The notes under the pieces were generated by a model. The model was not told where the DNA came from, made no database searches, and saw only the letters and a list, made by a program, of their open reading frames with translations. A program made the position numbers and the translations under genes. Shown one piece after another: positions 1 through 9,246 of a stretch of DNA of 48,662 nt. This DNA comes from Candidatus Sulfuritelmatomonas gaucii (GTDB lineage Bacteria > Acidobacteriota > Terriglobia > Terriglobales > Acidobacteriaceae). Position 1 is the stretch's first letter; each line of letters opens with the position of its first letter. The stretch is from positions 1 through 48,662 of the forward strand of contig OKRB01000114.1 of assembly GCA_900290245.1 (NCBI GenBank). The letters are read 5' to 3'.

Positions 1-48
1 CTTATTGATAACGCATGGCATTGCAAACGGGCGATGGCGCAGGTAAAT

Positions 49-1011
49 CTAAAGTCCTTTGATTTCAATGGATTGACAAGCACCTACCCTCGAAAACCGG
101 CAGGATACCAGCTCCGTTACCGCGCGATTTTTGACCGCTTTGCGAATGGCGGCTGAGGCTGTCGTTAGATAACTTTCGTGACGAACGACGACCAGCATCG
201 CGGGACCCGCGCCGCTGAGAGCCTCTCCTGCGATCCCGTGTTTTCCGACCAGCGGAAGCAAAAGCGGCATCAGCGGGCAGACGCGTTCGCGGTACGGCTG
301 ATGAATGCGATCGGTCATGGCATAGCGCAGCAGTTCGGGCCGCTCCTCAGCGAATGCGAGAACCAGCACCGCGACGGATTGCAGGTTTGCGACCACGTCG
401 TTCATCGGATAGGTTTTGGGCAGAACCGCACGAGCCTTGCTGGTGGCGAGAGGCTCGGCGGGAACCGCGACGATGGCGCGCCACTTGCGAGGTGGGTCAA
501 TTCGAGCGACGTGAACCTTGCCTGCCTGGCATGCTGCGGTGACGAATCCGCCCAGCCAGCACGCCGCCACATTGTCGGCATGCCCTTCCAGCGTGTACGC
601 CTCTTCGAGAACGCGATCCGTGCTCCAGGCAAGCCGCCCGAAATGTCGCGCCAATGCGATCCCCGCGAGACGCGCGGCTGCAGACGAGCCGCAGCCCATG
701 CCCAGAGGAATCTCATTCCGCATTCGAATCGCCACCGGCACAATCGGCCGCCGATGATCGCGCAGTAGCTGTTTGTAGGTCTCCAGGATCAAATTGTCAT
801 TGATACGGGCACACCTATCCGCATCGCGCCCAGTGGCTGTCACGGAAAACTCCTGCGCTGTCCGGGCTTCGATCTCAAGAAAAAAGTCGAGCGCCACGGC
901 GACTGCGTCAAAACCGGGGCCGAGATTGGCAGAAGTGGCAGGCAAGCGCATGCGCAAGATGCCGGTGGGCGGACGCTTTTGAAGCGTGTGGGGCCTGACT
1001 TTGGCGCTCAT
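49..1011 (-). CDS. thrB: Homoserine kinase
   Basis: ATP-dependent phosphorylation of L-homoserine to O-phosphohomoserine, the step before threonine synthase; cytoplasmic GHMP kinase. About 320 residues, the usual family length. Seen: an N-terminal PATSANLGPGFD segment and the GHMP ATP-binding loop PLGMGCGSSAAA, plus a C-terminal GLSGAGP-like segment (EALSGAGPAML). The ATG at 1011 is chosen because it overlaps the thrC stop as ATGA, the normal sign of translational coupling; a longer upstream reading is arginine-rich and lies inside thrC, so it is not real. Cotranscribed with thrC. A later in-frame ATG just before RLPATSANLG is a possible alternative start. Very confident. Confidence 0.95.
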   Translation of the reverse strand: MSAKVRPHTLQKRPPTGILRMRLPATSANLGPGFDAVAVALDFFLEIEARTAQEFSVTATGRDADRCARINDNLILETYKQLLRDHRRPIVPVAIRMRNEIPLGMGCGSSAAARLAGIALARHFGRLAWSTDRVLEEAYTLEGHADNVAACWLGGFVTAACQAGKVHVARIDPPRKWRAIVAVPAEPLATSKARAVLPKTYPMNDVVANLQSVAVLVLAFAEERPELLRYAMTDRIHQPYRERVCPLMPLLLPLVGKHGIAGEALSGAGPAMLVVVRHESYLTTASAAIRKAVKNRAVTELVSCRFSRVGACQSIEIKGL

Positions 1012-2363
1012 CCTTTGCTGCCCTTCAATGCGGCCAGCACCGCCTCCGGCGTCGCCTCCACGTTCACCGCGTTTCTTCGCAGAGCTTCGATCTCCTTGCC
1101 AGTCCCCTGCTTTTCCTCGTCGGTGAGCAGAGTTCCGCGATGAAAATCTATGGTGTAATCCGCGTCTTTCAGCGTATGCCCGGTGAGCACGAGGACCACG
1201 GTGTCTGCCGGTCGGATCGCGTCCCGCGCGCGCAGCTTTTTCGATCCGGCCAGCGTCACCGCAGAGGCGGGTTCGCAACCCAGCCCCTCTGCGCCGATTT
1301 CAGCTTTGGCAATGGCAATCTCTGCTTCCGTCACATCCAGGCACTGCCCGCCAGTCTCCTCGATGACCCGCGCCGCTTTGCGCCAGGATGCGGGATTCCC
1401 AATGCGAATTGCCGTGGCGCGCGTATGCGCTTCAACCGGTTCCAGGACCGCGCCGTGGTTGTCCCTCAGGCTGCGCACGAGCGGATTCGCCCCCACGGCC
1501 TGGATCACGCTGATCTTTGGCAGGCGTGCCACCAGTCCCAGTTCACGAAGCTCGCGAAAGCCTTTGCCCAGCGCCGAGCTGTTGCCAAGGTTGCCGCCTG
1601 GCACAATCACGTGATCTGGCACATTCCAATCAAAGGCCTCCGCGATCTCGAATGCCGGTGTCTTTTGTCCCTCGAGCCTGTACGGATTCACTGAATTCAA
1701 TAGGTAGATCGGCGCCTGTTTCACCACCTGGGTGAGCAGCCGCAGGCATCCATCAAAATCGGCTTTCACCTGGCAGGTCAACGCACCATAGTCCATGGCC
1801 TGCGAAAGCTTGCCCCACGCGATTTTTCCATCGGGAATCAGAACCAGGCTGTTGAGGCCCGCCCGCGCCGCATAGGCTGCCATCGACGCCGAAGTATTTC
1901 CCGTCGACGCGCACGCTACCCACTCGAATCCACGCTCGCGTGCCACGCTCAGCGCCGCTGTCATGCCCGTATCCTTGAACGAGCCGGAAGGATTCATCCC
2001 CTGGTGCTTTGCGAAAAGCTGATCGATCCCCAAGGCCTTCGCCGCGCGCGGCAAATGATAGAGCGGCGTGTTCCCTTCGCGCAGCGAGACTGCGTTGCCA
2101 AAACTCTCGAGGATCGGCAACAGCTCGCGGAAGCGCCAAACTCCAGATTGGTCAAGGCCCTCAGACGAGCAGCGCCGCTCGCGCCACAGCCACTTCAGCG
2201 CGCCCGGATTGGGCCGATCGGGCCCGCCGCGTTGGTTCCAGCCGGGATACTCGACTTCGAAAAGATCTCCGCATTGTGCGCAGCGGAAATCCGGCTGCGC
2301 CTCGGCGCCTGCGATCCGGCTCCCACATCCAAAACAGCGCAACTGGTGCAGATTCTCACTCAT
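1008..2363 (-). CDS. thrC: Threonine synthase
   Basis: PLP-dependent conversion of O-phosphohomoserine to threonine. About 451 residues. Seen: an N-terminal zinc-ribbon-like CFGCG...CAQCG pair (residues about 10-35), then the PLP-lysine motif NPSGSFKDTG with K130, and the phosphate-binding glycine-rich loop VPGGNLGNSSALGKG. The start at the ATG at 2363 directly precedes the zinc ribbon; the reading frame extends upstream but adds only non-conserved residues. It is the first gene of a thrC-thrB operon (4-nt overlap) and diverges from modA with about 60 bp between starts. The zinc ribbon is a known add-on in threonine synthases of several phyla. thrA (homoserine dehydrogenase) is not in the window. 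Confidence 0.95.
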   Translation of the reverse strand: MSENLHQLRCFGCGSRIAGAEAQPDFRCAQCGDLFEVEYPGWNQRGGPDRPNPGALKWLWRERRCSSEGLDQSGVWRFRELLPILESFGNAVSLREGNTPLYHLPRAAKALGIDQLFAKHQGMNPSGSFKDTGMTAALSVARERGFEWVACASTGNTSASMAAYAARAGLNSLVLIPDGKIAWGKLSQAMDYGALTCQVKADFDGCLRLLTQVVKQAPIYLLNSVNPYRLEGQKTPAFEIAEAFDWNVPDHVIVPGGNLGNSSALGKGFRELRELGLVARLPKISVIQAVGANPLVRSLRDNHGAVLEPVEAHTRATAIRIGNPASWRKAARVIEETGGQCLDVTEAEIAIAKAEIGAEGLGCEPASAVTLAGSKKLRARDAIRPADTVVLVLTGHTLKDADYTIDFHRGTLLTDEEKQGTGKEIEALRRNAVNVEATPEAVLAALKGSKG

Positions 2364-2425
2364 AGCTAGTGTTAGCCTACCAGTGTGTGGCGGCTTTTTG
2401 CTGTGGATGGGAGGAACCACCGCGC

Positions 2426-3199
2426 ATGACGAAGACACTCACCACCGCATGGCTTCTCCTCGTTCTCATCGCGCCTCTTTGCGCGCAAGCGCCGTTGCGC
2501 GTGGCCGCCGCCGCCGATCTTGAGCCGGTCCTGCCGCCCATCCTCGCCGAATTTCAGCAGGCCACTGGAATCCACGCCGAAGCCACTTACCAGGCCTCAG
2601 CGATGCTCACCACGGAGGTTGAAAACGGCGCTCCGTTTGATCTCTTTCTCTCCGCGGACCTGATTTACCCCAAGCGCCTCATCGATGACGGCCTTGCCGA
2701 CGCAGCCGGCTCCCCCGATTCCAGCACTCCCATCACCTACGCCAAAGGCACGCTTGTGCTTTGGGAGCGCAAAGATTCGAATCTGCCGCTGTCGCTAAAT
2801 CTTCTCCACGATCCGCGCCTGAAGAGTCTCGCTATCGCCGATCCCGACCGCGCCCCGTATGGCCGCGCCGCTGTTGCCGCACTCAAGAGCCTGCGTCTCT
2901 ACGACTCCCTCAAGCCGCGTATTGTGACCGCGGAAAACATCGCTCAAGCCGCCCAGTTCGTCGACTCCGGAAACGCCGACGCCGGCCTCATCTCACTGAC
3001 TTCCGCTCTCACGCCACGCCTTGCTTCTGCGGGTGCGTACGTCGTGATTCCACGCGATCTTTATCCGCCCATCGAGCAAGGTGCAGTGATTGTCAGCAAG
3101 ACCACGCAGCGCGCCGCCGTGCACAAGCTTCTCGACTACCTCCTCTCAACCCCGGTTCAGGCCCAGCTCGCCAAAAGCGGCCTCACGCCGGTTCATTGA
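2426..3199 (+). CDS. modA: Molybdate ABC transporter, periplasmic binding protein
   Basis: Binds molybdate (or tungstate) in the periplasm and hands it to ModB. About 257 residues. Seen: signal peptide (MTKTLTTAWLLLVLIAPLCAQA, cut to the mature LRVAAAADL start), the ModA opening AAAADLEPVLPPIL, a helix with oxyanion-binding SAMLTTEVENGAPFDLFLSAD, and the C-terminal helix of type-II binding proteins. The ATG at 2426 follows GGGAGGA with good spacing; upstream in-frame codons would spoil the signal peptide. First gene of modA-modB-modC. The 102-bp gap before modB is longer than the modB/modC overlap, so an internal attenuating or processing element is possible. No ModE-type regulator or site was recognised. 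Confidence 0.93.
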   Translation: MTKTLTTAWLLLVLIAPLCAQAPLRVAAAADLEPVLPPILAEFQQATGIHAEATYQASAMLTTEVENGAPFDLFLSADLIYPKRLIDDGLADAAGSPDSSTPITYAKGTLVLWERKDSNLPLSLNLLHDPRLKSLAIADPDRAPYGRAAVAALKSLRLYDSLKPRIVTAENIAQAAQFVDSGNADAGLISLTSALTPRLASAGAYVVIPRDLYPPIEQGAVIVSKTTQRAAVHKLLDYLLSTPVQAQLAKSGLTPVH

Positions 3200-3301
3200 A
3201 TCCATCCTCGCAATTGCACCACTTTTTGCGAACTTCCAACGGAAGAGCGCAAAAAGGGTGGGAAAACGCAGGCCCGAACGTTAGTCTGTTGATTGGCAAT
3301 C

Positions 3302-3970
3302 ATGGACTGGCAAGCATTCGCGCTGTCACTTCGCCTTGCGACCGCGACCACGATCATTCTTCTGGCTATTGCTGTGCCGCTCTCCGCGCTCCTGGTGCTG
3401 GGCAGGGGCCGCTGGCTCGCCGCTCTTGAAGCCGTGGTTACTTTGCCCATGGTGTTGCCGCCCACAGTCCTTGGCTTTTTTCTTCTCGTCCTGCTCGGCC
3501 CCCGCACCGTCATCGGGCGCGGCATCACTGCGCTGCTGGGCCACCCGCTCGCCTTCTCCTTCGATGGCCTCGTGATCGGTTCGGTGATCTACAGCCTTCC
3601 CTTCGCTGTGCAGCCTCTTGTCGCCGGATTCGCTTCCGTCGACACCGCTCTCGTCGATGCCGCCCGTCTCCTCGGCGCCGGCCCGGTGCGCCTCGTCCTA
3701 AGCATCCTCGTTCCTGTGGCCCGCCGCTCGCTGCTCGCCGCTATTGTGCTTCCCTTCCTTCACACCGTCGGGGAATTCGGCGTCGTTCTCATGCTCGGCG
3801 GCGACATCCCCGGTGCAACGCGCACGCTTTCCATCGTGCTTTACAACCAGGTGGAGAACTTCGACTATGCGGCGGCCGACCGCACCGCGGCGATCCTGCT
3901 GGCATTGAGCGTCTTCGCCCTCGCGGCCATCTACTCAACAAGCGTCAACCGCGGAGCGCGACGTGCTTGA
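3302..3970 (+). CDS. modB: Molybdate ABC transporter, permease
   Basis: Inner-membrane channel subunit of the molybdate importer. About 222 residues, five to six hydrophobic segments. Seen: the N-terminal LSLRLATATTIILLAIAVPLSALL segment split between two helices, PMVLPPTVLGFFLL typical of ModB, and the EAA-type coupling loop around DAARLLGAGPVRLVLSILVP that contacts the ATPase. GEFGVVLMLGGDIPG is a strong ModB signature. The ATG at 3302 is preferred; an in-frame TTG nine bases upstream (3293) is an alternative. It overlaps modC by 8 bases. Confidence 0.93.
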   Translation: MDWQAFALSLRLATATTIILLAIAVPLSALLVLGRGRWLAALEAVVTLPMVLPPTVLGFFLLVLLGPRTVIGRGITALLGHPLAFSFDGLVIGSVIYSLPFAVQPLVAGFASVDTALVDAARLLGAGPVRLVLSILVPVARRSLLAAIVLPFLHTVGEFGVVLMLGGDIPGATRTLSIVLYNQVENFDYAAADRTAAILLALSVFALAAIYSTSVNRGARRA

Positions 3971-4688
3971 ACTCGCTTTCAATGCGCGCCGCGGCAGCTT
4001 CCATCTCCAGGTGGAGTGCCGTCTCGCTTGTGACTGGACCGTCATCTTCGGCCACTCAGGAGCGGGCAAAAGCACGCTGCTCCGCCTTCTCGCCGGCCTG
4101 GGCCGCGCTCGCCGCAGCGAACCTGCGAACGGTCGCGTCACCTTCAACGGCAATGCGCTCACGGATACAGAACGCAGCTTGTGGCTTGCTCCCGGCCATC
4201 GCTACACCTCCCTGGTCACACAGCAGCCCGCCCTCTTCCCGCACCTCAACGCCGCCGCCAATGTAGCCTACGGCCTGCGCGGACTGGACCGCACCCGCCG
4301 GAATGCACGTGTCGATGAGATGCTGGAGCTTGTCGGCGCCACCGATCTTGCATTCATGCGCCCGCAGGATCTTTCAGGCGGCCAGGCGCAGCGTGTCGCG
4401 CTCGCGCGCGCCCTGGCACCCGGCCCGCGATTGCTGCTGCTCGATGAGCCATTTTCCGCGCTTGACGGCACGGCCAGCGATGCACTTTTGTCGCGCCTGC
4501 AGAATTGGCTTCGCGAAGGCAACGTACAGGCGGTGATGGCGACGCACGATGTAACGGACGCGCTCGCAACCAGCGCGGAGGTCCTGCTGCTGCGCGAAGG
4601 CCGCCTCATCGCGCAGGGCCCCGCCGCAGAAGTGCTCACTGTGGAGCGCGAACGCCTGCGTGAGCGTCTGCGAACCGGAAACGCCTAA
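3963..4688 (+). CDS. modC: Molybdate ABC transporter, ATP-binding protein (short form)
   Basis: ATPase that powers ModB. 241 residues. Seen: Walker A GHSGAGKST at 30-38, Q-loop in TQQPALFPHL near 87-95, signature LSGGQ at 137-141, Walker B LLLLDE at 157-162, D-loop SALD, switch H195. The start is a GTG overlapping the modB stop by 8 bases, so it is translationally coupled. Odd: classical ModC is about 350 residues with a C-terminal Mop/TOBE molybdate-binding domain; this protein ends right after the nucleotide-binding domain, so feedback inhibition by cytoplasmic molybdate is probably absent. Function as molybdate ATPase rests on its position; the domain alone would be a generic ABC ATPase. 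Confidence 0.9.
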   Translation: MLELAFNARRGSFHLQVECRLACDWTVIFGHSGAGKSTLLRLLAGLGRARRSEPANGRVTFNGNALTDTERSLWLAPGHRYTSLVTQQPALFPHLNAAANVAYGLRGLDRTRRNARVDEMLELVGATDLAFMRPQDLSGGQAQRVALARALAPGPRLLLLDEPFSALDGTASDALLSRLQNWLREGNVQAVMATHDVTDALATSAEVLLLREGRLIAQGPAAEVLTVERERLRERLRTGNA

Positions 4689-4700
4689 AGCGGCTCTCGT

Positions 4701-5888
4701 TCACTTTGCAGCGATGACCATGAGCGTTGCGTCATCGTGGAAGCGCGCCTCGCAAAACCTCGACACTTCGGCGAGCAACAGCTTGTTCATCTCTGCTGCA
4801 GGTCGCGCTCTGTGGACGAGTGCGAGCGCCGCCAGATTTTCCTCGCCGAATTCTGTCTCGACGCCATCAGCGGCTTCTGTAATCCCGTCGGTAAACAGCA
4901 ACAGCCGGTCGCCCGGCCGCAGCGCGATCACCGTGTCCTTATAAACCCATGCCGGGAAGACGCCCAGCACGGCGCCTCCCTCGTCCACCATCTGCGCCGC
5001 GCCCCCGGTGATGTGAATCGGATAAAGATGCCCGGCGTTGCAATATTGAAAGGTTTGCGTTTCCGAATCGAGGACGCCGTAAAGAAACGTGACGAACTTG
5101 CCGATCGCAACGTTTTCGCACAGCAGCCTGTTGACCTTGGAACATATACTCGCCGCGCTCTCCGCGCTGCTTGCGAAAGCGTGCACCGCTGCCTGCACAT
5201 TCGCCATCAATAACGCAGCAGACACGCCCTTCCCGGCTACATCCGCGATGCAGATGCCCAGTCGATGGCCGTCTAATTTGAATACATCGTAGTAATCGCC
5301 GCTTACGGTGCGCGCCGGAAGCCATGCCCCTGCGACCTCGAATCCCGCAAGTTGCGGAATCTCCTTCGGCAGAAGCGATTGCTGAATCTCGCGTGCCCGC
5401 TGCAATTCCTGCTCCTGCACTTCGAGCTGCGCGGCGCCTTTCTCGATGGACTTCTGCAGCTCTCTATTGCGCCGCTCCAGTTGGTCCTTGGAAATGTTGA
5501 AGAGGTACGTTAGCGCGCTAAAAACAAACGTGACCACAAACGGGAGCTTCCAGCCGGTTCTCAGCAGGTGAAAGAGCGTTTGCGGAGTTGGAGGGGCAAA
5601 CCTCCACACCACCACACTGGAGACAACATATACAGGCAGCAACAGGACCAGCACGACGAGTAAAAAGAAAAGCCAGTTGTACGGAAAGCGCCGGCGCCAG
5701 TAGAGAAAGTGCAGCGCTTCTGTCGCGGGCATGATCAGGTTGCCGATCATGAGGGAATACAAAAGCAAGGTGCTCAGATTGATTTGCTGCCCGATACCCC
5801 AGAAAAAAGCTCCTAGAATCGCAGCCAGCGCGACACACAGGATCTGCCGTCGGATAAGGACTTTCGGGCGCAGGAAGGCCGGGAGCAT
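4701..5888 (-). CDS. Membrane-anchored SpoIIE/RsbU-type PP2C phosphatase
   Basis: Serine/threonine phosphatase likely acting on an anti-sigma-antagonist or similar STAS partner. About 395 residues. Seen: four hydrophobic segments in the first ~135 residues, a charged coiled coil (about 140-175, KDQLERRNRELQKSIEKGA region), then the SpoIIE domain. Metal-binding acidic residues fit the PP2C pattern: SGDYYDVF, ADVAGKG, FTDGITEA, HDDATL. The LLPKEIP stretch before the domain is typical of RsbU-like proteins. The ATG at 5888 has AGAGGG about 10 bases upstream; a GTG at 5897 is an alternative. It converges on modC with 12 bp between. No STAS or HATPase partner lies nearby, so the target is unknown. 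Confidence 0.88.
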   Translation of the reverse strand: MLPAFLRPKVLIRRQILCVALAAILGAFFWGIGQQINLSTLLLYSLMIGNLIMPATEALHFLYWRRRFPYNWLFFLLVVLVLLLPVYVVSSVVVWRFAPPTPQTLFHLLRTGWKLPFVVTFVFSALTYLFNISKDQLERRNRELQKSIEKGAAQLEVQEQELQRAREIQQSLLPKEIPQLAGFEVAGAWLPARTVSGDYYDVFKLDGHRLGICIADVAGKGVSAALLMANVQAAVHAFASSAESAASICSKVNRLLCENVAIGKFVTFLYGVLDSETQTFQYCNAGHLYPIHITGGAAQMVDEGGAVLGVFPAWVYKDTVIALRPGDRLLLFTDGITEAADGVETEFGEENLAALALVHRARPAAEMNKLLLAEVSRFCEARFHDDATLMVIAAK

Positions 5889-5973
5889 TGGAGGCACGCC
5901 CTCTCTGACCTCATTTGGGGATTGTCGGGAATTCTACACCGGAACGAACTTGACTGCCGTGCCTGGCAGCAGC

Positions 5974-7026
5974 CTAGCTATCTTCTCCAGCGAATCCAAC
6001 GAGTTCCGGCTCCATCTCAAGCCGGATGCCAAAGCGCGACTCGACCGCTGAAACAATGCGATCTGCCAGGGCAAGAATTTCCTGAGCCGTCGCGCCTCCG
6101 CGATTCACGATGGCCAGCGTATGTTTTGTCGAGATTCCCGCCGCGCCCAACACGTATCCCTTGGCAAACCCCGCCTGCTCAATCAACCACGCCGCAGGGA
6201 TCTTCACGTTGCCTTCGTTTTCCGCGCGCGGGCCCACGGGAAAACTCGGAGGGGCGACGTCCCTTCGCTCGGCGATCGAACTGAATTGGTCCTTGCTTAC
6301 AACAGGGTTCTTGAAAAAGCTCCCCGCGCTGCGGCAATCGGGATCGCCCTCGACGAGCAGCATTCCCTTGCTTTGGCGAATCCGCCGCACAGCCGCAGCT
6401 ACCTCGGCGAGACTGGGGTATTCGAATTCCAGGAGCGCCCTCGCCAACTCCGGGTAGCGCACCGTAGGCGCGCCGCCAGGTGTGAGCCTGTAATCCACGC
6501 GCGTGACAATGTAACGCCCGCGATCGGTTGTGTTGAACCGGCTGCGTCGATAGCCAAATGCGCACTCGGCGCCGGAAAATTCAGCAAAGCCGCGCAACCG
6601 CAGGTCGAATGCACGGACGAGTTCGATGACTGATGCCACCTCCTGCCCGTACGCGCCAACATTCTGCACCGGCGTACCGCCCACCGTGCCGGGAATCCCA
6701 GCGAGGCATTCGATTCCCGCGCAATCTCTCGTGACGGCATGGTCGACGAATGCGTCCCAATCCTCTCCGGCGCCCACGCGAAACAACCCACCATCCCTCT
6801 CGATTCCCTTCACCGCAATCCGCAATACCAGTCCGGCAAACCCCTCATCCGCGACGAGCACATTGCTTCCGCCGCCCAACACAAAAAGCAGAACTCCGCG
6901 CTCGCGCGCCCACTCGCTCGCCTGCTCAATCTCTTCTTCGCTCGCGGCCTCGACCAACCAGCGCGCCGGGCCGCCAACGCCGAGCGTCGTAAACGGTGCA
7001 AGGAGTTGACTTTCCATGATCCGCAT
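5974..7026 (-). CDS. murB: UDP-N-acetylenolpyruvoylglucosamine reductase
   Basis: FAD/NADPH-dependent reduction of UDP-GlcNAc-enolpyruvate to UDP-MurNAc, second step of peptidoglycan precursor synthesis; cytoplasmic. About 350 residues, like the long type I enzymes. Seen: TTLGVGGPARW near the N terminus, FAD-binding LGGGSNVLVADEGF, GIPGTVGGTPVQNVGAYGQE, the catalytic serine loop AGSFFKNPVVS, and a C-terminal E-x-E-P-E-L close. Start chosen at the ATG at 7026 (M-R-I-M-E-S) from N-terminal length; the ATG at 7017 is nearly as good and neither has a strong Shine-Dalgarno. It stands alone rather than in a division/cell-wall cluster. Confidence 0.95.
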   Translation of the reverse strand: MRIMESQLLAPFTTLGVGGPARWLVEAASEEEIEQASEWARERGVLLFVLGGGSNVLVADEGFAGLVLRIAVKGIERDGGLFRVGAGEDWDAFVDHAVTRDCAGIECLAGIPGTVGGTPVQNVGAYGQEVASVIELVRAFDLRLRGFAEFSGAECAFGYRRSRFNTTDRGRYIVTRVDYRLTPGGAPTVRYPELARALLEFEYPSLAEVAAAVRRIRQSKGMLLVEGDPDCRSAGSFFKNPVVSKDQFSSIAERRDVAPPSFPVGPRAENEGNVKIPAAWLIEQAGFAKGYVLGAAGISTKHTLAIVNRGGATAQEILALADRIVSAVESRFGIRLEMEPELVGFAGEDS

Positions 7027-7204
7027 CGGTTCAAGCCTACACTGGCGAGGCCGCAGACGATAGAATGGATATAGGCAACTTCCCCTGCACCGGGACTGCA
7101 AGATGGTTTCACCGGGACCGGTGAAGAACAATGGCGAGACACCGTGCGATGAGCCACTCATCGAGGTTCAGAGCACGAAGTCGCGTAACCAGCCGGAGGC
7201 AAAC

Positions 7205-7633
7205 ATGTACCCAGAAATTATGGTGATTCCTATGCGCGAAGAACTCTCGCGCGCCGGAATCAGCGAGACCCGTACGGCCGAAGAAGTGGATGCAGCACTG
7301 GCCGAGCCGGGAACCACCCTTGTTGTCGTTAACTCCATCTGCGGCTGCGCCGCCGGCAAAGCCCGTCCCGGCATCCGGCTCGCCCTCGCCAACTCCGCCA
7401 ACCAGCCTGACCGCAAGATCACCGTCTTCGCTGGACAGGATCGCGAAGCCACCGAACGCGCCCGCAGCTACTTTGAGGGCAATCCGCCGAGCTCACCATC
7501 CGTTGCCATCCTGCGTGACGGCAAGCTGGTGTATCTCATGCAGCGCTCCGTCATCGAACAATCTACTGCACAGGAAATCGCCGGCGAACTCGTGCGCGCC
7601 TTCGACGAATTCTGCGCCAAGACGACCGCGTAG
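7205..7633 (+). CDS. Bacilliredoxin BrxA/BrxB-family thiol protein
   Basis: Small thioredoxin-fold protein of the YphP/YqiW family; in Firmicutes these remove bacillithiol from mixed disulfides on proteins. 142 residues, the family length. Seen: N-terminal MYPEIMVIPMREEL, and the active-site CGC motif in VVNSICGCAAGKARPG, which is diagnostic; also the conserved VAILRDGKLVYLMQRSVIE segment near the C terminus. Excellent start: GGAGG six bases before the ATG at 7205. Diverges from murB. No bacillithiol synthesis gene is in the window, so the low-molecular-weight thiol partner is inferred only from the family. Confidence 0.92.
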   Translation: MYPEIMVIPMREELSRAGISETRTAEEVDAALAEPGTTLVVVNSICGCAAGKARPGIRLALANSANQPDRKITVFAGQDREATERARSYFEGNPPSSPSVAILRDGKLVYLMQRSVIEQSTAQEIAGELVRAFDEFCAKTTA

Positions 7634-7661
7634 ATTCGTTTCAACCGAGCCCCAAATCGAA

Positions 7662-7684
7662 CGGCCTCCCGCGTTGGGAGGCCG
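7662..7684. terminator. Hairpin between convergent genes
   Basis: Perfect 9-bp stem CGGCCTCCC / GGGAGGCCG with a 5-base loop, 28 bases after the bacilliredoxin stop and 26 bases from the permease stop. No clear T run on either side, so termination strength is uncertain; its symmetrical position suits a bidirectional terminator. Confidence 0.6.
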
Positions 7685-7710
7685 CTGAATTGTCGCGAAT
7701 TTTCCGCCGC

Positions 7711-9246
7711 TCAGTCCGCGGCCGCTACCTTCGCCATCTTCTGCACCTTGCTGTGCTTCACTGAGTATGTGAAATAGATCAGCAGACCGAACAGCAGCCA
7801 GCCGATCATCACCTCCCACGTAATCAGCGCAAGATTCGCCATCAGATAAAGCGCTGTCACTATGCCCAGAATCGGCACCAGTGGCACCAGCGGCGCCTTG
7901 AACGGCCGTTTCAGCTCGGGATGCTGCACTCGCAGCACCCAAACACCAGCGCACACAATCGTGAATGCGAGCAGAGTTCCAATGTTCACCAGATCGGCCA
8001 ACCGTTCGATGGGCAGGAACGCTGGAAACACTGCGGCAAATATCCCAAACACTGTCGTGGTAATCCACGGCGTACGGAACTTCGGATGCACGATCGAAAC
8101 CCACTTCCACAGCAGGCCGTCTTTCGACATCGAGTAGAAGACGCGCGTCTGCCCCAGAAGCATCACCAGCATCACCGAGGCCAGTCCGAAGACTGCGCCG
8201 ATCTTCACCAACATCGAGCCCCAACTCACGCCCGTTGCGTCAATGCCCAACGCCACTGGTGCGCCTACGTCCAGGGTCTTGTAGCTCACAAGACCGGTCA
8301 GCACCAGCGATACCAGGATGTACAAGACTGTACAAATGGCCAGCGACCCCAGAATGCCGATCGGCATATCCCTCTGCGGTTTCTTGGCCTCCTGCGCCGC
8401 CGTCGACACCGCGTCGAACCCAATGTAGGCGAAGAAGATACGTGAGGCGCCTTTAGGTATGCCTGCCCATCCAAAGTTCCCATTCGCGTCCCTGGGCGGA
8501 ACAAAAGGATGCCAGTTCGTTTTCGCCACCCAGGGGTGACGAATGAGAAAGTACCCGCCAACCACCAGGAAGATCGCCACTACGCTCAACTTTATAAAGA
8601 CAATCGCCGAATTGAAATTCGCCGACTCTTTAATGCCGATCACCAGGATGGCCGTGATTAGCATGACAATCACCATGGCAATCACGTTCAAGGCAGCAGT
8701 CACGTGGGGAAGCCCAGTATCGCTCGCGCCTGGCGGCAACGACATCACCGGCATCCACTGATGTTGATAAAGCACCAGCCGGGTTCCCGTCGAAGCCGTC
8801 AGTTGTGGTGGAATAACGATTCCCCACTGCTGCATCAGGCTATTGAAATACCCTGACCAGCCGGACGCCACCGTCGATGCGCCGAATGCATACTCGAGTA
8901 CAAGATCCCATCCGATGATCCACGCCACCAGTTCACCCAGCGTGGCGTATCCGTAGGTGTACGCGGACCCGGCAATGGGAATAATGGACGCGAACTCGGC
9001 ATAGCACAGGCCGGCGAAAGCGCAGGTAATGCCCGCAAACACAAAACTAAGCGCTACGGCTGGGCCCGCGTACAGCGCTGCGGCCTGGCCGGTCAGCACA
9101 AAGATGCCCGCGCCGATCACGGCGCCAATCCCCAGTGTCACCAGATTCACTGGACCAAGCGAACGCTTCAGCGTGTGCTCCCCTTGCTCGCCTGCTTCGT
9201 GCGATAGCATCGACATGGGTTTAGTGCGCAGCAGTCTGGATATCAA
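7711..9246 (-). CDS. APC-superfamily amino-acid permease (cationic amino-acid transporter type)
   Basis: Twelve or more hydrophobic segments across about 511 residues; secondary transporter of amino acids at the inner membrane. Seen: the first-helix motif IGIGAVIGAGIFVLTG-like (LGIGAVIGAGIFVLTG), the second conserved stretch with GLCYAEFASIIPIAGSAYTY, and the FFAYIGFDAVSTAAQEAKKPQRDMP loop typical of the CAT group (yeast/animal CAT and bacterial YfnA-like proteins). Start chosen at a TTG at 9246 (M-I-S-R-L-L-R-T-K-P) ten bases after GGGAGG; the next ATG is at 9216. The substrate cannot be fixed from sequence. Upstream lies an unusual array of five palindromes, suggesting dedicated regulation. 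Confidence 0.88.
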   Translation of the reverse strand: MISRLLRTKPMSMLSHEAGEQGEHTLKRSLGPVNLVTLGIGAVIGAGIFVLTGQAAALYAGPAVALSFVFAGITCAFAGLCYAEFASIIPIAGSAYTYGYATLGELVAWIIGWDLVLEYAFGASTVASGWSGYFNSLMQQWGIVIPPQLTASTGTRLVLYQHQWMPVMSLPPGASDTGLPHVTAALNVIAMVIVMLITAILVIGIKESANFNSAIVFIKLSVVAIFLVVGGYFLIRHPWVAKTNWHPFVPPRDANGNFGWAGIPKGASRIFFAYIGFDAVSTAAQEAKKPQRDMPIGILGSLAICTVLYILVSLVLTGLVSYKTLDVGAPVALGIDATGVSWGSMLVKIGAVFGLASVMLVMLLGQTRVFYSMSKDGLLWKWVSIVHPKFRTPWITTTVFGIFAAVFPAFLPIERLADLVNIGTLLAFTIVCAGVWVLRVQHPELKRPFKAPLVPLVPILGIVTALYLMANLALITWEVMIGWLLFGLLIYFTYSVKHSKVQKMAKVAAAD

